From: Symbiodinium microadriaticum
Taxonomy: Eukaryota > Sar > Dinophyceae > Suessiales > Symbiodiniaceae
Assembly (NCBI GenBank): GCA_001939145.1
Contig: LSRX01000484.1
Location: 293,350 to 357,349, forward strand
DNA: 64,000 nt
Reading direction: 5' to 3'
Shown: positions 22,490 through 34,790 of the stretch, piece after piece
Layout of the letters: each line of letters begins with the position of its first letter
How positions within the stretch are numbered: the first letter of the stretch is position 1
Translations under genes and position numbers: made by a program
The notes under the pieces: model-generated
Databases searched by the model: none
Told to the model about the DNA's origin: nothing
The model's input: the letters and a program-made list of their open reading frames with translations, nothing else

Positions 22490-23749
22490 CGAAAGCCTCG
22501 CCCGCTCCAGCAAGCGATTGCCCCGGCTGTCGTTGTCGTACATCTGGCCGACCTCCACGCCAACAGCCCGAAGGTTGCGTTCTGCGCGCCTATAGCGGTT
22601 GCTAAAAGCACGAAGTCCTTCAGCTTGCTGTCTCTGAATATTCTCGTACTCGCTGAGAAATTTGCGTTTCTGAAACACAAGTTTCTGTTCCATTGGCGTG
22701 CGAAGGGTCTCCAGAATAAAGTCTATCCCCTTTTCGGAGTTGATCGACTCGATGGGGGCATGTTCCAATTCCGTTTCTGCTTCCCCGGAGAGGGACGTGT
22801 AGAGCATCAAAGCAGCCTCGCGCGGTGTCATATACGATGACACCTGTATGCGCCACAGCGACACCTTCTTTGCAAACTTGGAATATGCCCGAGGATCTTG
22901 AGCATCGTATCTCCAGGTGGGTGGCGCCGGTGGCGCTCCTCCGCGCCATCTCACCCCCCGTTCTGGACCCATCCTGCTCTTCCACGTATTTGCGCTGCCA
23001 CCGCCTGGAGTGAGAGCCGAAGTGCCGAAGTCCTGCAGCACAGGCCCGGAAGTCCTTAAAGGGTTGGCCGTGGTCTGCGCCATTGTCGTGGCTGGCAAAG
23101 TCGAGGGTCGCGGTGGTGAGGTAGGTCCGGAGGAAGGTGGGGTCGCCGGGCAGGAAGTCGTCCTCCTCGGTCTCCTCGGGGGCCGGGGAGGTGCATCATC
23201 ATCAGCAGTGTCTGGTTCCACAATCGGGTCAAAGGTAGGTGCCTCGGACTCCGGCAGCTCCGAGGTGCCGTCGTAGTCCGGTTCCGGAGGTCCACTGCCA
23301 GGCTGCATCGCGACGCGTCGCCGCCGCCTTTCTCGTCTCGAGAGGGCCTTCGAAGGAAGCTGCTGTTCGGGCCCGTCTGCTCGAGGTCCGGCGCGGCCTT
23401 GGGTCGTCGGTCGCCTGGGCATGAACATCCAGACGCCCTCGTCAGTCTCGTGGCGATGGGGGCGGTTGCAGGAGTAGAACTCAGTGCCGTCACAGCCACA
23501 GCACAACCAAACTCCATACACATTCCTTTCCCACCTGTCGCCATCACAACGAAGGCAACGCCACTCGCTCGTAGTAGGTCCCTGGAAGTCGGGGGCTTGC
23601 TCCTCCACGAAGTGCTCCGTAGTAGAGGCCTCGTGGGCTGCATCACTCGCCCCATCGGGGGCGACATCCCCAGCATCAACAGGTAAAGCCTCCATGCCGA
23701 CGTCGTCATCCGAGTTCATCTTAAACACGTCGGGAACCCTCGGCATCAC
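22490..23749 (-). CDS. Gag N-terminal part, truncated
   Basis: The ATG at 23749 lies about 50 bases after the 5' LTR and is the natural start. A zinc-ribbon-like module (WRCLRCDGDRWE, then WLCCGCDG) occurs near residues 62-90. A basic, Pro-rich linker and the gag capsid-like helix region follow: YSKFAKKVSLWRIQVSSYM, AALMLYTSLSGEAETELE, and ending GNRLLERARL. The reading then runs into telomere-like DNA and a stop at 22463, so the capsid region is cut short and its continuation is missing. The product would coat the element's RNA in cytoplasmic particles. The next gag-derived sequence is found only from about 21795. Confidence 0.85.
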
Positions 23750-23785
23750 GGGCAGGTAGAGGAGAAGCCGGCCGCACGTCGGTCA

Positions 23786-23799
23786 GGCTCCGGTGCCAA
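23786..23799 (-). promoter_or_regulatory. Candidate primer-binding site
   Basis: Directly after the 5' LTR the sense strand reads TTGGCACCGGAGCC. It contains TGG, complementary to the CCA end of a tRNA, and resembles the initiator-Met sites of copia elements (TGGTAGCAGAGC-like). The exact tRNA cannot be named from this sequence alone. Confidence 0.6.
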
Positions 23800-23958
23800 C
23801 TTAGCAAATCAAAAGCACGGCGCAGTCGAACATGTACCTTTTGCCGTGAGGCGAACGAATCTAGCTCAGTGGGCCCACTTGGGCGAAAACGGCGCAGCAG
23901 AGAAAGGCTTCAGACTCATGTGCCAAGGAGACAAGCAAAAGCATGCACTACTTTCACA
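23800..23958 (-). repeat. 5' LTR (159 bp)
   Basis: Identical to the 3' LTR at 14844-15002. It should carry the promoter and start of the genomic RNA. In sense orientation it contains no obvious TATA box, as is usual in dinoflagellates. Confidence 0.95.
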
Positions 23959-23964
23959 GAATCT
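23959..23964. repeat. Target-site duplication, right copy
   Basis: GAATCT matches the left copy at 14838-14843, supporting a single intact insertion event. Confidence 0.85.
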
Positions 23965-26900
23965 GAGGCTCAACCCGAAACCCTAACCCCTACAAACCCT
24001 AAAGTCGGTAAGGTTTCCAGTAACGCTTCACCCGCACCTTCTTGACCTTGACTCCAAGCCCAAGCCCTCTGACCCTCTACTGCGTCGCGTCAGTTTCACG
24101 CTTTACGGACCTGGCTGGCTAGAAGCTGAAGTGCAATGGTTCGAAGGCGAAAACTCCCGAGCGTTTAGGGTCTACAGAGTCTGCAGTCTGTGAATGGCTG
24201 TGCCAGCAAGTGCTTGCAGAAAAGTTATGGGTTGTTGAGGTCTAGCCCTGGCAGCCGAATCACACAAGCCACCTCCTCATAGACCTGAAGCCCAAAACTC
24301 ATGATACCAAACATGTCCGGCAGCATGGCGGGGGTTGGCTGGGTCTTTGTTTCTTCGTGGACACCCAAATGCCTCTTGATGCGCGGGGCCGCATGGAGAA
24401 AGACGAGGTTTGGCGACTTTTTCAGTCTTCCACCACATCACAGCCGCCACAAGCGGCCCGCCTGGTCGCTGTGTCACCGGCACGGCCACAAAAGAAAAGT
24501 CGCCTAGGAAGCGGCAGCAGATGTTCAATGTAGGCTTGCTGGACGGATGCTACACCAACGACAGAACTGGCATGGCAGCAAGACGGAGAAACGGAGACGC
24601 AACAATTCATGCGACAAGTAACATATGAGAGCAAAACATTATTCTCACAGGAACACCAGGTGCGATCCAGGGGGCTGCATGTCATCAAGCGATGCCATGT
24701 GCAAGGGCACATGGCTCGTTGTACCCAACAGCACAAAGTACCAATCTGTCCCACAGAGCCGAGACGCGGTTTGGGTCTCGGGAGTGAGTTGCCGATCTGA
24801 TTATCGCTAGAGAGAGAGGCTAATTGCTAACTGCTTTTGCGCATTTGCACTGAACCTGGTAGAGCTCATCCCGTGGCTAACCTCAACCATCTTTTTTTGC
24901 AACACATGAGCCTGGAGCTTTTGAAAAACCCTTCAAGCCTAATAACGGCCTCAAACTTACATAAACAAGCAAAAACAACCGGCTCAGCTAAGCTAAGATC
25001 AACCAAAATGACAAGTATGCTTGCTTCAAGCTGGAGTTAATTCAAAGCTTCGTTGTGGGAAGGGCTCAAAAAAATTACAAGGTATCACAACATCTGTGTG
25101 CAAGACGGCTTGCTAAATCAACTTTCTGACCTTTGCGGCGTCATTTGGCTGGAAACGACTTTGGACTTTGTGGGGAGTTTGGAATGCTCTTGCAGTGTGC
25201 TTCAAGATTGGCTTCTTTTGTGTCAGTATTCTTTTGGGTGGGTCACAAAGGCTGCTGGCGGGTCTCTAGACGAGTTTGTGCAGCTGCTCGTGACCGGTAC
25301 TCTCATGCGGACACCCCAAAACCAATACCCGAAGCTCTAAACTTGCAGAGATGCCGCCTCGTTGGCCCCAGGGGCAAGATCTCAAAGCGAGCGGCCCCGG
25401 ACGTGACGCCATACAGAGACCCTTACAAACCTGGACAACTCGCAAATCCTGACGTAAAAATCCGTTGTTCTCAAACGTCAACCGTATTCCCTGAACCACG
25501 TCAAACCTAAACACATCATCAACCCTGCATCTGCTGCCTCCAGCTGATGCCATAGATCTTACATCCTGGATGTTCAATCTCAAGCTAGCCTACGTGAAGA
25601 CATTCTTGGCCTAACGCAATATCCCAAAAATATCCCAAACCCGACATCTACGGCGCACAGGTCAGACCCTAGAACCCATCTTTCGCTCAAAAACCAAACC
25701 CCTCGTGACAATGGTCCACCGACCTGGGTGCTTCTTCAGGCCCACTTCGAAGGCCTGAGACTCGTGTCTTTAGGTCCTTTAGGTGTTCGACCTCAAGACT
25801 TGAGACGGCTATGAAAGTCCCTTGTTTGCGAAACCTCATATGCCTCTTGTGGAATAGAACATGAAAAGAAACTGGACATCTGCAGCATCCTCCGAATATG
25901 TCGGCAACCAATGCACGAACATACGAGAGAAAGCCCAACGAGTATGCAGCCTCGTGCTGGTAAGACTTAGTTATAGTACATGGGCCATGTCACCCATTCC
26001 ACTGACTCGCGGCAAAGCTCGTTCTCCTTGGATGTGGTAGAGACGGGGGTCAATCATGCCACAAACGGCGGCTGACCGAACCCTATAACCTTTCCTTCCG
26101 GATTCGACAGGTTACACATATACCTAGCGGAACATGTTGAATCTTTCACATCACGACAACTAAGGCGAAATGCATATTGACTGCGCATTCAATACTCCTC
26201 AGATGAAGTTGGGATGCAACTTGGGCAGCTTGGCACACGACATATCTTAGTGCTTTATTGTTGATGCAGAATTGCTCCGCCCAGTTGGTTCCGAGAGCTA
26301 AAGTCTCAACTCGAAAATCTTGGGTAACGTAGGGTTGAAGTCTGGATCTGGCGAGTTGTATTGACAAGTGTTCTTGCGGTATGCTGGAAATACATTTCAA
26401 CTGCTAGCATCGTGCATTATGCCCTACCGAAGCAAATCTTCAGGTGAGTTCGGGGCTCAGGCTGCTAGATCACGCACCGCTTCTGCGCACAACCCAGCGA
26501 AAACTGATCTTGGCTGCTGGGCCTTTTCATTTCAAAAATCCGCGATCTTACAAGCATACGGGACTCCAGCCAATTCAATCTCGGCTTTGATTCAGGGTTT
26601 GGGCCCCAACGTGGATATGAACAGTGGATATCTGTATATGCACATATACATTTATACATACATACAAAATCATACCAACAAGTGGTCATTGAGAAGCAGC
26701 ATCAACGAGCCTATCCAAACCATACCCCTTTTCCGTCATCGCACATCCGCAATCCTGCACATGTCCAACATCCTCAGACTTTTTACACCGGATGGAGACT
26801 GTCAGACCTTGACGAATGAAAGCACAGATCACAAAACGTTGGGATAGGAGGAAGCTGCCGGGCTAAGACTTGCCCAATTTTGCTGTTTAATGGGATAGAA

Positions 26901-29900
26901 ACGACATGCCACAGGGTAGTATGGGAAACTTAGCATATAAACAAAATGGAAAAACATGTATGTATACAACTTGTACACAGGCACACATTAGGTGGGTCTT
27001 TGTGTGTGTGCGCACAAAGAACATAGGATGTAAAGCTTTGGCCATTACGTGGTTGGAACTTTTGCAGGTTTTGGATGTAGCGCTGAGGTGTGAAAGCCCT
27101 GAGTTTGTGCTTGACGAACGATGCTCTTAGGGCCAGCGTCCGGCGCCGTGATGCTGGCGCAGCGCATGCCGTCCTGCTTCTGAGAAGGCAACACATTCCC
27201 TCCAAGGCTTCGGCTTTGCTTTCAGGCAGTGGGTCATTCGTGCACCAGGTTGTTCAGCTTGGCCGGTACAGTTTCCGATTTGCAAACGCCACATTGCCCG
27301 AAGGTTTCGAACCCCCAGAGCGTCGTTTGCAGAAGCAAGGTTTAGGGAGTTTCGAGGGTTCAGGGTTTTGTGAGATCAGGCCGCATCACCGCAGCTTAAG
27401 CCGGTGTTGTCCAGCGAGTGTCAGATCCCAACCCTTACGGTCTGGCCTGCCAGGTCCGTCGGCTTTCGTCGGCTTAGGTTTCAGAACGGATTTCGTGATA
27501 GGGTTGTGGGACGACGGCATGCGGTTTGGGATGACAGATACTGACTTGGGGGATGTGTTTCAGGTTCGGGTTCTGCTCCCACTTGATGTTCTTATGATTG
27601 TGAACTGCCCTTGAAATTTGTGATTGTACCGTACAGGAAACACCATTGCAAACAAAACTCCCAGATTGAGGCATGTGCCAGAATTGCACAAGACTTTCAA
27701 GCATTTGGGTTCAGGTCATTGGAGTTAGAGTTTCAGACAGGTAAGTGTCATGGAGATCTTGAGGATCTTGCTGAACGTCTCACAACAACGACTACCACAG
27801 AAGCCTAAACCCTATGCCCGAGACCCTAAGCCTTCTTGCTGTCCTTGAGGAAGCTATCCGCAGAGACCGACTCTGTGCCGTTCAATCGCCTGCCCCGCAG
27901 TCGCTAAGGCTTTACAGACCGCTAGTTTGTCCCTCGCTTCGAGTGTAAGTTGGTGACCTTATGGAAGGTTCTCTGCATGGAGCCCCGCAGCCGTAAACTC
28001 TCGCCATCGAGCCCTAGATTCGATCTCTGAGGTGTTAGATGCTTCGCCACGATTTCGAGTCCACTTCAAGACTTACTCTCGAGATTAGGCTTGAAGCTTT
28101 TTCTAAAGTTTAGGCGGTAAATTCAACTTGAGCACCACTATTCGCAGTGAACCACGAAGGAAGCATTTGCTGCAGAAGCAAGCTAGTCCACAAACAACAA
28201 CGCCCAGAGGTAGGTTCCACAGACAAGAAGAGCACCCTGGGCCACATGCCAAACTCTACAAGCTCCTATACAAACCTCAAGCAAGACCCCTTGCCGAACC
28301 GTAAGAATAAAAATCCTGAACTCCCAGATGCTACAGCCAGGTCAGAATGTACTTGGACCTTCTACTCGTCAAAGCCTGCAGACCCTAAACCCGAGAGAAC
28401 GATGCACTCCCACGGCCGCTCTTACCCAGACTCCTGCAACTCCCCAAAAGAGCAACAGAACCCCCTGCCCGGGCCTCGCCCGGAGCTGCCGCAAAGAGAG
28501 CTCTGGGCTTTCGGCCCCGGCGCAGGCCTCCGAAGCTTTTGAGGCTTCGCGCGCTTAAAAAACAGGATACGATTCCTTCGTTCACCTTAAAGCCGAAGGA
28601 GGCCTAAAGCCTTGGGGCTTGCATCTGGAGCTCGATAGCTGTAGGTGTTGGAGGTGATTAGGCCCTTGGAGTTTGAACGATGCATGGGTTACGGATTTAT
28701 GGCTAGGGCCTGTGGCTTTGGGACTTGGAGTTCAGGGGCTCTGTGGCTTCAGATGTGTTGGGGGTCAAAGCTTAGGATCTACGACTGTGCGGGAGTGGAG
28801 TGTCAGGCTCCGGGCTTGACCGGTGAGTGGAGCTTCGGTTCCCGGACACCCTAACCCTGCAGCCCGAAAGGCCCCCTTGCCCCGGTGCGACCCTCTTGGC
28901 TACCTTGATCCAAGCGCGCGCGGCTGCACAACTCCCAAGCCCAAGCACAAAGCTTCAACAGAATGGACACGACGTCAGGGTGTCTAGAATGCGCCTAAGC
29001 CGGCCCTCTCCACCCTCGACAGACCTATGCACGACACAGCCTGAGATTGAAACTTGGAGGAGCCCAAGAGAAACTCTGCGAAATCTTGCACAAACCCTCA
29101 GCCAACCACCAGAAAGGCAACATGCCAGAGCCGAAACCCCCAACTCAACATCCCCAAACTCCAAGACTTCAAAACCCATAAGGCCCACAGAACCCCAACT
29201 TGGCCTCCTTGGCCTCCTCCACATCGGCAGCTGTCCTGGAAGACGCAACGTGGGCTCAGAAATTAGCGTTTAGCATTTAAGGGGCTTATGGCCTGGTGTC
29301 TAGATAAGATACCAACCGGATTTAGGTGAATGGCAAAAGCCTGGAATGATACTGTCACTAGTCGATAGCAGCTAGCAGAAGCTCTTGGGTTTTTCGGGCT
29401 TGGAGGTTCAGGATGTCGGGTTTTCAATTGCACACTAATGGCTTTGGTCTAGGAACGTGGGCCGAGTACAAGACGGGATCAACGTGTGAAGTCAACAATG
29501 CTGCACTAGAGCACGCCAAAACATCGCGTCGCAGTCGGAAGGCAAACATCCTAAACCTCCGCACTGAGGCTGTGAGGCGTGTAGGGATGTGGGTCGACCT
29601 CGAAGCCTGTGAAGATCCTTGCTCTGTGCCGAAGCTGTGGAAATCGCCCCGAAACCCGGAGGCCATGAACCATACACCCCAAAGCCTGCTACCCAAGCTG
29701 TAGAAGCTGTAGAAGGGCCGTACACATGTTTCAAAGTCGCGGAGCCCTGGTGCTGTTGCCAGCAAGAAGAGCAGCCAGGTTCGGGCCATGGCTCGGCTAA
29801 ACTCGGAAGAATCGAATCCTCAAACCGGTGAGGCCCCAAAAGGCTCCCAGCTCAGAAGGTGGGGGGTCGCATGAGCCATTTACCGGCCTCTCTCAGGGTT

Positions 29901-32900
29901 TAGGATTCAGGGTTTAGGGCTTACAGTTTTGAAGGGTTTAGTTTTGGATTTGGGGTTGAGGGATAAGGCTCAGCACTGCAACCTAAACTCTCAATCCTCG
30001 ATTCTCCGCCAAGCTTCAAGCCTGCGATGTATTCACGAGAAGTTGCCGAGATGCGCCGCAACCCCAAACATAAACCAATAAGCCCCAAACACGACATTCT
30101 GTGCTCTGCCGCCAGCTACACCCTATTTTCTGACATGCAGGTCTTCGGGAGGGAGGCTGACATCCCAAAGTCTAACCTTTTCAGCTTGTCACTTTTGGCT
30201 GGGCCGGAGCTCCAAACAGTGCATGTACAACACGACAAACAACAACGCCCAGACTGACTAGACTAAACTCGACGAGCCAAGCCTAAAAGTATCAAACCCG
30301 AAACGGGGCGGTTCTACAATACGGACCCCTTATGGTACAGCTGATGATTTCGACAGGTGAAGGATCGTAACCTAGAATCGCGCTTAAATCCCGACACTTA
30401 ACTAAGTGCTCGAACAACAGTTTTCCGAGGAAACGGGCCGAGCACGATCTGCTACGTCGCAAGGCGCTGCATGCTTCGGCAATGAGGGTTTAGGGTTCAG
30501 GATTTACGATCGTGTGGCTAACAGTCTACGTCCCTGCATAGTTGGCTCTCAGTTTGGGGCATTTTGAGATTTAGGACTTTGAGTTGTAGGGCATGCGGCT
30601 TCTGACTTCGCAGGGGTTTATGCAACCACTGTGTCGAGTTCTAGCATTTGGGTTGCAGGGTTGACGGCTTCGGGGCTGGAGGTTTTAGGGCAAGGGCTTT
30701 TGAGGCTGCAGGGTCTAGGCCTTTCGGGATTCAGGCTGAAGTACATGGCTACGTGGTTTGAAAGTTCGGGGTTCAGGGCTGAAATGGCTTACTACATCTT
30801 CAAAAACACGCGTAGAGTCTCGGAAGCAGTGCCGACTGCGCGCTTGAAACCGCGTTTCAAAGAGTTGAACAGGAGGGTTCCCGCTGCTTCTCCGGGTGCC
30901 AACTTACTCTAAATCCCTGTATCCTAAACGCCGAATCCAAAGCCCCAACGCCTGCATCGTGTCCACAGCGATTTCGTTAAAACTGGAAAGCTTCTCAAGT
31001 CACGACAGTCACGACTGCAACAAGCATCCCTATGCCTCAACGACAATCCTCTAGGAAAATCTCTTCGGTGTAATGATCGCAGAGTAATGTGGCTCTTAAG
31101 CCCCAAACCCGTGAGCCTTCTTTACTTCGAACTCGGGACGTGCCATCCTTCAGAACCAACCGATTCCATGAGAGGTCCTCCATCTACTGTAGCCAGTTGC
31201 AGGTTCACCTTCCCCCAAAACCCGGTTGAAATCGTGTGGGCGCCTTTGTTCGTCAAAATTCGTCAACAAACATGAGACACACGCACATAAGCCCCCAAGC
31301 TCATATGCCATACTAGCTCCAAAGCTGACAGATTGAAATCCCAAACCCCAAAACGGCGAATCTCAAATCCCAACCGTTCCAAACAACCCGTACCCTAGGA
31401 TGAAGCCCAAATATCCAAAACTTGAGCTCCGAGGTGTTAAAAACTCGCATCTCTGAAGCGGGAACCATCCTCCTAGTCGGATGTTTCTCAGAGTAGGGGC
31501 TCTTTACGTCTGGGCCTCTGGGTTTGGTGTTGAGGCTTCAGCTGCGGATTCGGAGGGCTTCGTGTTTATAGTGCGCCTTCGAGCGACCTGAAACAGCTCC
31601 AGACAAAGCACACGCGGGAAGCGGCCGAATTGGTGGGCTTCGGATAGAGGGTTTCAAGGTGTTGGGTTAAGGGATGACAACTTAGAATTCTGGGATCTTC
31701 GAAACTTCGAGTTTCGGGTTGTTTGCGTGAGGCCGGAACTCTGGGACAGCCGAATTTGCTATCTAAACAAGCTCTCGCCGCACATCGGCAAGTACGTCGC
31801 GCGAGATCCTGTCAATGCTGCCCTGATTCGCATTTCCGAGCATGGACAACTTGTGGGCTGCAGGACTTAGCTTCGGTTGCTATATGGTGTCCATGGAATG
31901 GCGTGACACTCCTAAAAGGGGGTTGGCAGGAACTCATCATCACTCGGCCACGTAGGAGCCCTCCACCTGCAGCAGGCGGCTTCCTTCGTAAGGTTTCCTC
32001 TTCGGGAACCGCAGACTGTAGTAGATGATAGACTCTGAAACTTGGCAATGACACCGCACACTCCTTGTAGTCCAACAATTTCATAACTATGCCTCTACTT
32101 AGGGGAAACACATAAACCTAAGCATGCTCTGAATATGAGTTTACAGAACCCGCCTTCTAGCGGCATGTCTTCCCACAGATGTGATGCTTTTGGTGATTTG
32201 CTGTTGCATTCCGCTAGAACCTGAAGCCCGTTTCACTTCCAGGTTTCGGGCTCTTTGGGAGAGTTGTTTGGATTTTGTGGGTTCTGAACATCGTCCAGCA
32301 CACATCTTTTGAGCTCGGGGATTCAATATTCTACATGGCTTCCGAGCTTGGGGCTCAAGGAGCAATGCGAGCCGCGCCTTACGTCTTCCAAAGCTTGTGT
32401 CTACTGCACCTCAACACTCAAAACATACTGTTCAGTCGTCGGTTGCGCGAGCACCTCATCCAAAATTTAGGCTGCGGAGCCTGGAGGGTTTGGGGTTTCA
32501 GGCTTGAGAGTTTCGGGCCCCGGGTACTCAAAGGCCTATCGCCGATTGCGAGCAAGCGGACATTTGGGATGATGCTTGCGGACCCATCTCCTCAGCTGGG
32601 AGCTTCTTGTGGGAATCTAGAATTTAGAGCTTGCTTTGGCGTCGCTTCTCCAAAGAGCTTCACAAACGGACTTCCTGGCTGTAATCCGTAAACCGCTCCC
32701 GCACATGAAACTGGGTTCGGGGGACAAGCCTCGGGCCGAATGATACGTTCACGCTGGGTCTGGAGTCTTGAGTCTCGGGGTTCACGGGTACTTAGGGTGC
32801 TGGTTTGGGTGGTTAGGAGTTCGAGGGTGTTAGTTGGGCTCAGTTCTGCTGCTCGGAGGCATGCCTCGGGGCAGGAGTCAATCTATAAGATCTGTCAGTC

Positions 32901-34499
32901 TTAGTGAAAAGAGGAGAACAGGAGAACATAGTCTTGGGCTTCGGACCCGCCCTTTAAGTGCTGCCGACCAGTGAGCCAAGCACGGTTTCAGCTCGGGAGG
33001 GCGTGGTGGGCTTCAGGGTCCTGCACCCTCTGCTTTAGTGCGGCGTGCTTCCTGCGTGCTGACTGATGCCATCCACCTGCAACACAAGCCTTCTGCAATG
33101 GGAACCTACGCACCTCCACCGTGACCCCTGAAGCAAAACTTAAACACATCAACCCTCAGCCCCGAGCCTTAAGCCAATATCTCAAAGAGCTTAAAGTCCA
33201 AAAGCCCTGGTCACCCAAACCCCACAGCTTCAACACCCCAAGCCGCAGGCCTGAACTCCCAATCCCTGCACCCTGAACTAATTTCGAGGCCAGGCACCAC
33301 GTGAGATTTATCCTCGGCCCTTCACAGCGCTCTTTGGGTACCCGGTGTTGGAAGTGCTTCTGCGTCATGCCTGTTGAGTGCTGAGGCTTTAGGGCTTTGA
33401 ACAATTCATGGCTCAGGGCTTTCAGGCCTTTGGTGCTCGGGGTGTTGGATTGGCTTAGGGCTGTAGAGTGTTGGATTCGAGCTACTTCGGCTTTATTGGT
33501 GCAGGGCTGAACGATACAGTTCCGGGCTCAGCGCTACCCCCAGAATCCCTAACCCGAAAAACGAACAAGAAGAGCTGATTGCTTTGGGCTTCACCGGGTT
33601 CAGGAGTGGGGGTAAGGTCCGAAGCAAGAAGCCCCGAAGTCCTCCCGCCCCCAAGCTCTGAACACTACACCGAATCGCCTCTCAACGTTCCACCACAAAG
33701 CCGACGTCCCAAAAAGTCCTACCGGTCACCCCGTGTCTCAATCCCAAGCCTTGACACCATGGCGCCTGACAGCCTAGACTATCGAAAAGTCTGAACCCTG
33801 AATCCGAAACTGGGCACATGCCTTCCATGGTCATCAGGTCGCCATTGCTTAACCTCGGTGGGCCGCGATTTCGTTGATTTCTTGATGTCGAACGACTAGC
33901 TGCTCCATGGCATGTGTGGGCAGGTCTCGCATCTGGAATTGGTGAAGGCTTCAGCTACGATTCAGGTGGTTTTTGGTTGGTACACGGTTAGGGTGACCAA
34001 TATCGGTATTGCTGGCACTAGGAACCCCGCACCAAAGTACGAAGACCCTGTGCAAATTGCTGAAGCTACTCTCGTTAGACAAACGACAGTAGCACTAGTG
34101 AAATGTTGCTGCTGTTCGGTTCAACGTCCTCAATAGATTTGCTTCAATCCAGGCGTGGCAAATGGACCCTTGCGACACAACCACTTGACATACTAGTTTT
34201 TAAAGATCGGGAAGCTGCTTGAGCTCAAGCTCTTCGAGAAAAGCCATCCGCGCAAGCGGGAAATTCAATCCGATACCCTTTGATTGGTGACGTTTTACCC
34301 TGTTCACCGTTTCCATGCAACCAGAGGTGCGCCAAAACCAAAACCGGAGTCAGCATGTTCGGGAGATTCAACTGTCAACACTACAAAAGGAAGCTCGCCA
34401 TGTCGGCTCTCGCTTCTCAATGCAGGTCTGGCAGCACGATCCTTTCCACACCCAGCTCATCGCCCTGGTATACTGCAAGTTACTGCGTTGGTAGTGATT
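23965..34499. other. Gene-free DNA with telomere-like motifs in both orientations
   Basis: Ten kilobases with no supportable gene. Telomere-like variants are common, for example GGGTTTAGGATTCAGGGTTT near 29897 (sense TTTAGGG) and AACCCTAACCCCTACAAACC near 23976 (antisense). Overlapping open frames of 60-150 codons occur on both strands, as expected by chance at about 50% GC. Isolated short exons cannot be excluded. Confidence 0.5.
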
Positions 34500-34790
34500 G
34501 TGAATTCGCTTCTGCTGCTGTTACTGTTGCTGCAGCTCGCACTGGTGCTGCTGCTACTGCTGCTACGAGTACTACTTGCCACGACTACTACGATGACGAC
34601 GACGACGATGACGACGGCTACTACTGACGACTACGACGACAACGACGAAAACGACCACAACTACTACTGCATCTGCTACTATCATCGGGTATCACTACCA
34701 CTGCCACCACGCCCGAGACCACGACCAGACCACGAGCACTACCACTACCACTAGCACTACTACCACCACTGCTACTCCTGCTACTACAGC
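34500..34790. repeat. Degenerate triplet-repeat tract
   Basis: Loose CTG/TGC triplets at 34510-34565 pass into GAC/ACG triplets at 34580-34650 and then CACTAC-like units at 34690-34790. All frames give low-complexity peptides (poly-Leu, poly-Asp/Thr). No gene is called. Confidence 0.85.

Larger units (their letters stand above)
14838..23964 (-). mobile_element. Complete Ty1/copia-type LTR retrotransposon insertion
   Basis: The element lies in reverse, with its 5' end at the right. The six bases GAATCT occur directly outside both ends. Two identical 159-bp LTRs enclose about 8.8 kb. In sense order the interior encodes gag, a zinc knuckle and aspartic protease, a Cys-containing segment, a Rossmann-like segment, integrase, reverse transcriptase and RNase H. 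Integrase before reverse transcriptase is the copia (Pseudoviridae) order, not gypsy. Frames change at about 20530, 19985, 19390 and 16125, and part of gag is replaced by foreign sequence (about 21775-22490). This copy should therefore not make an intact polyprotein. Identical LTRs argue for recent insertion, so it was probably copied in trans or the frameshifts are partly sequencing errors. Confidence 0.95.
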
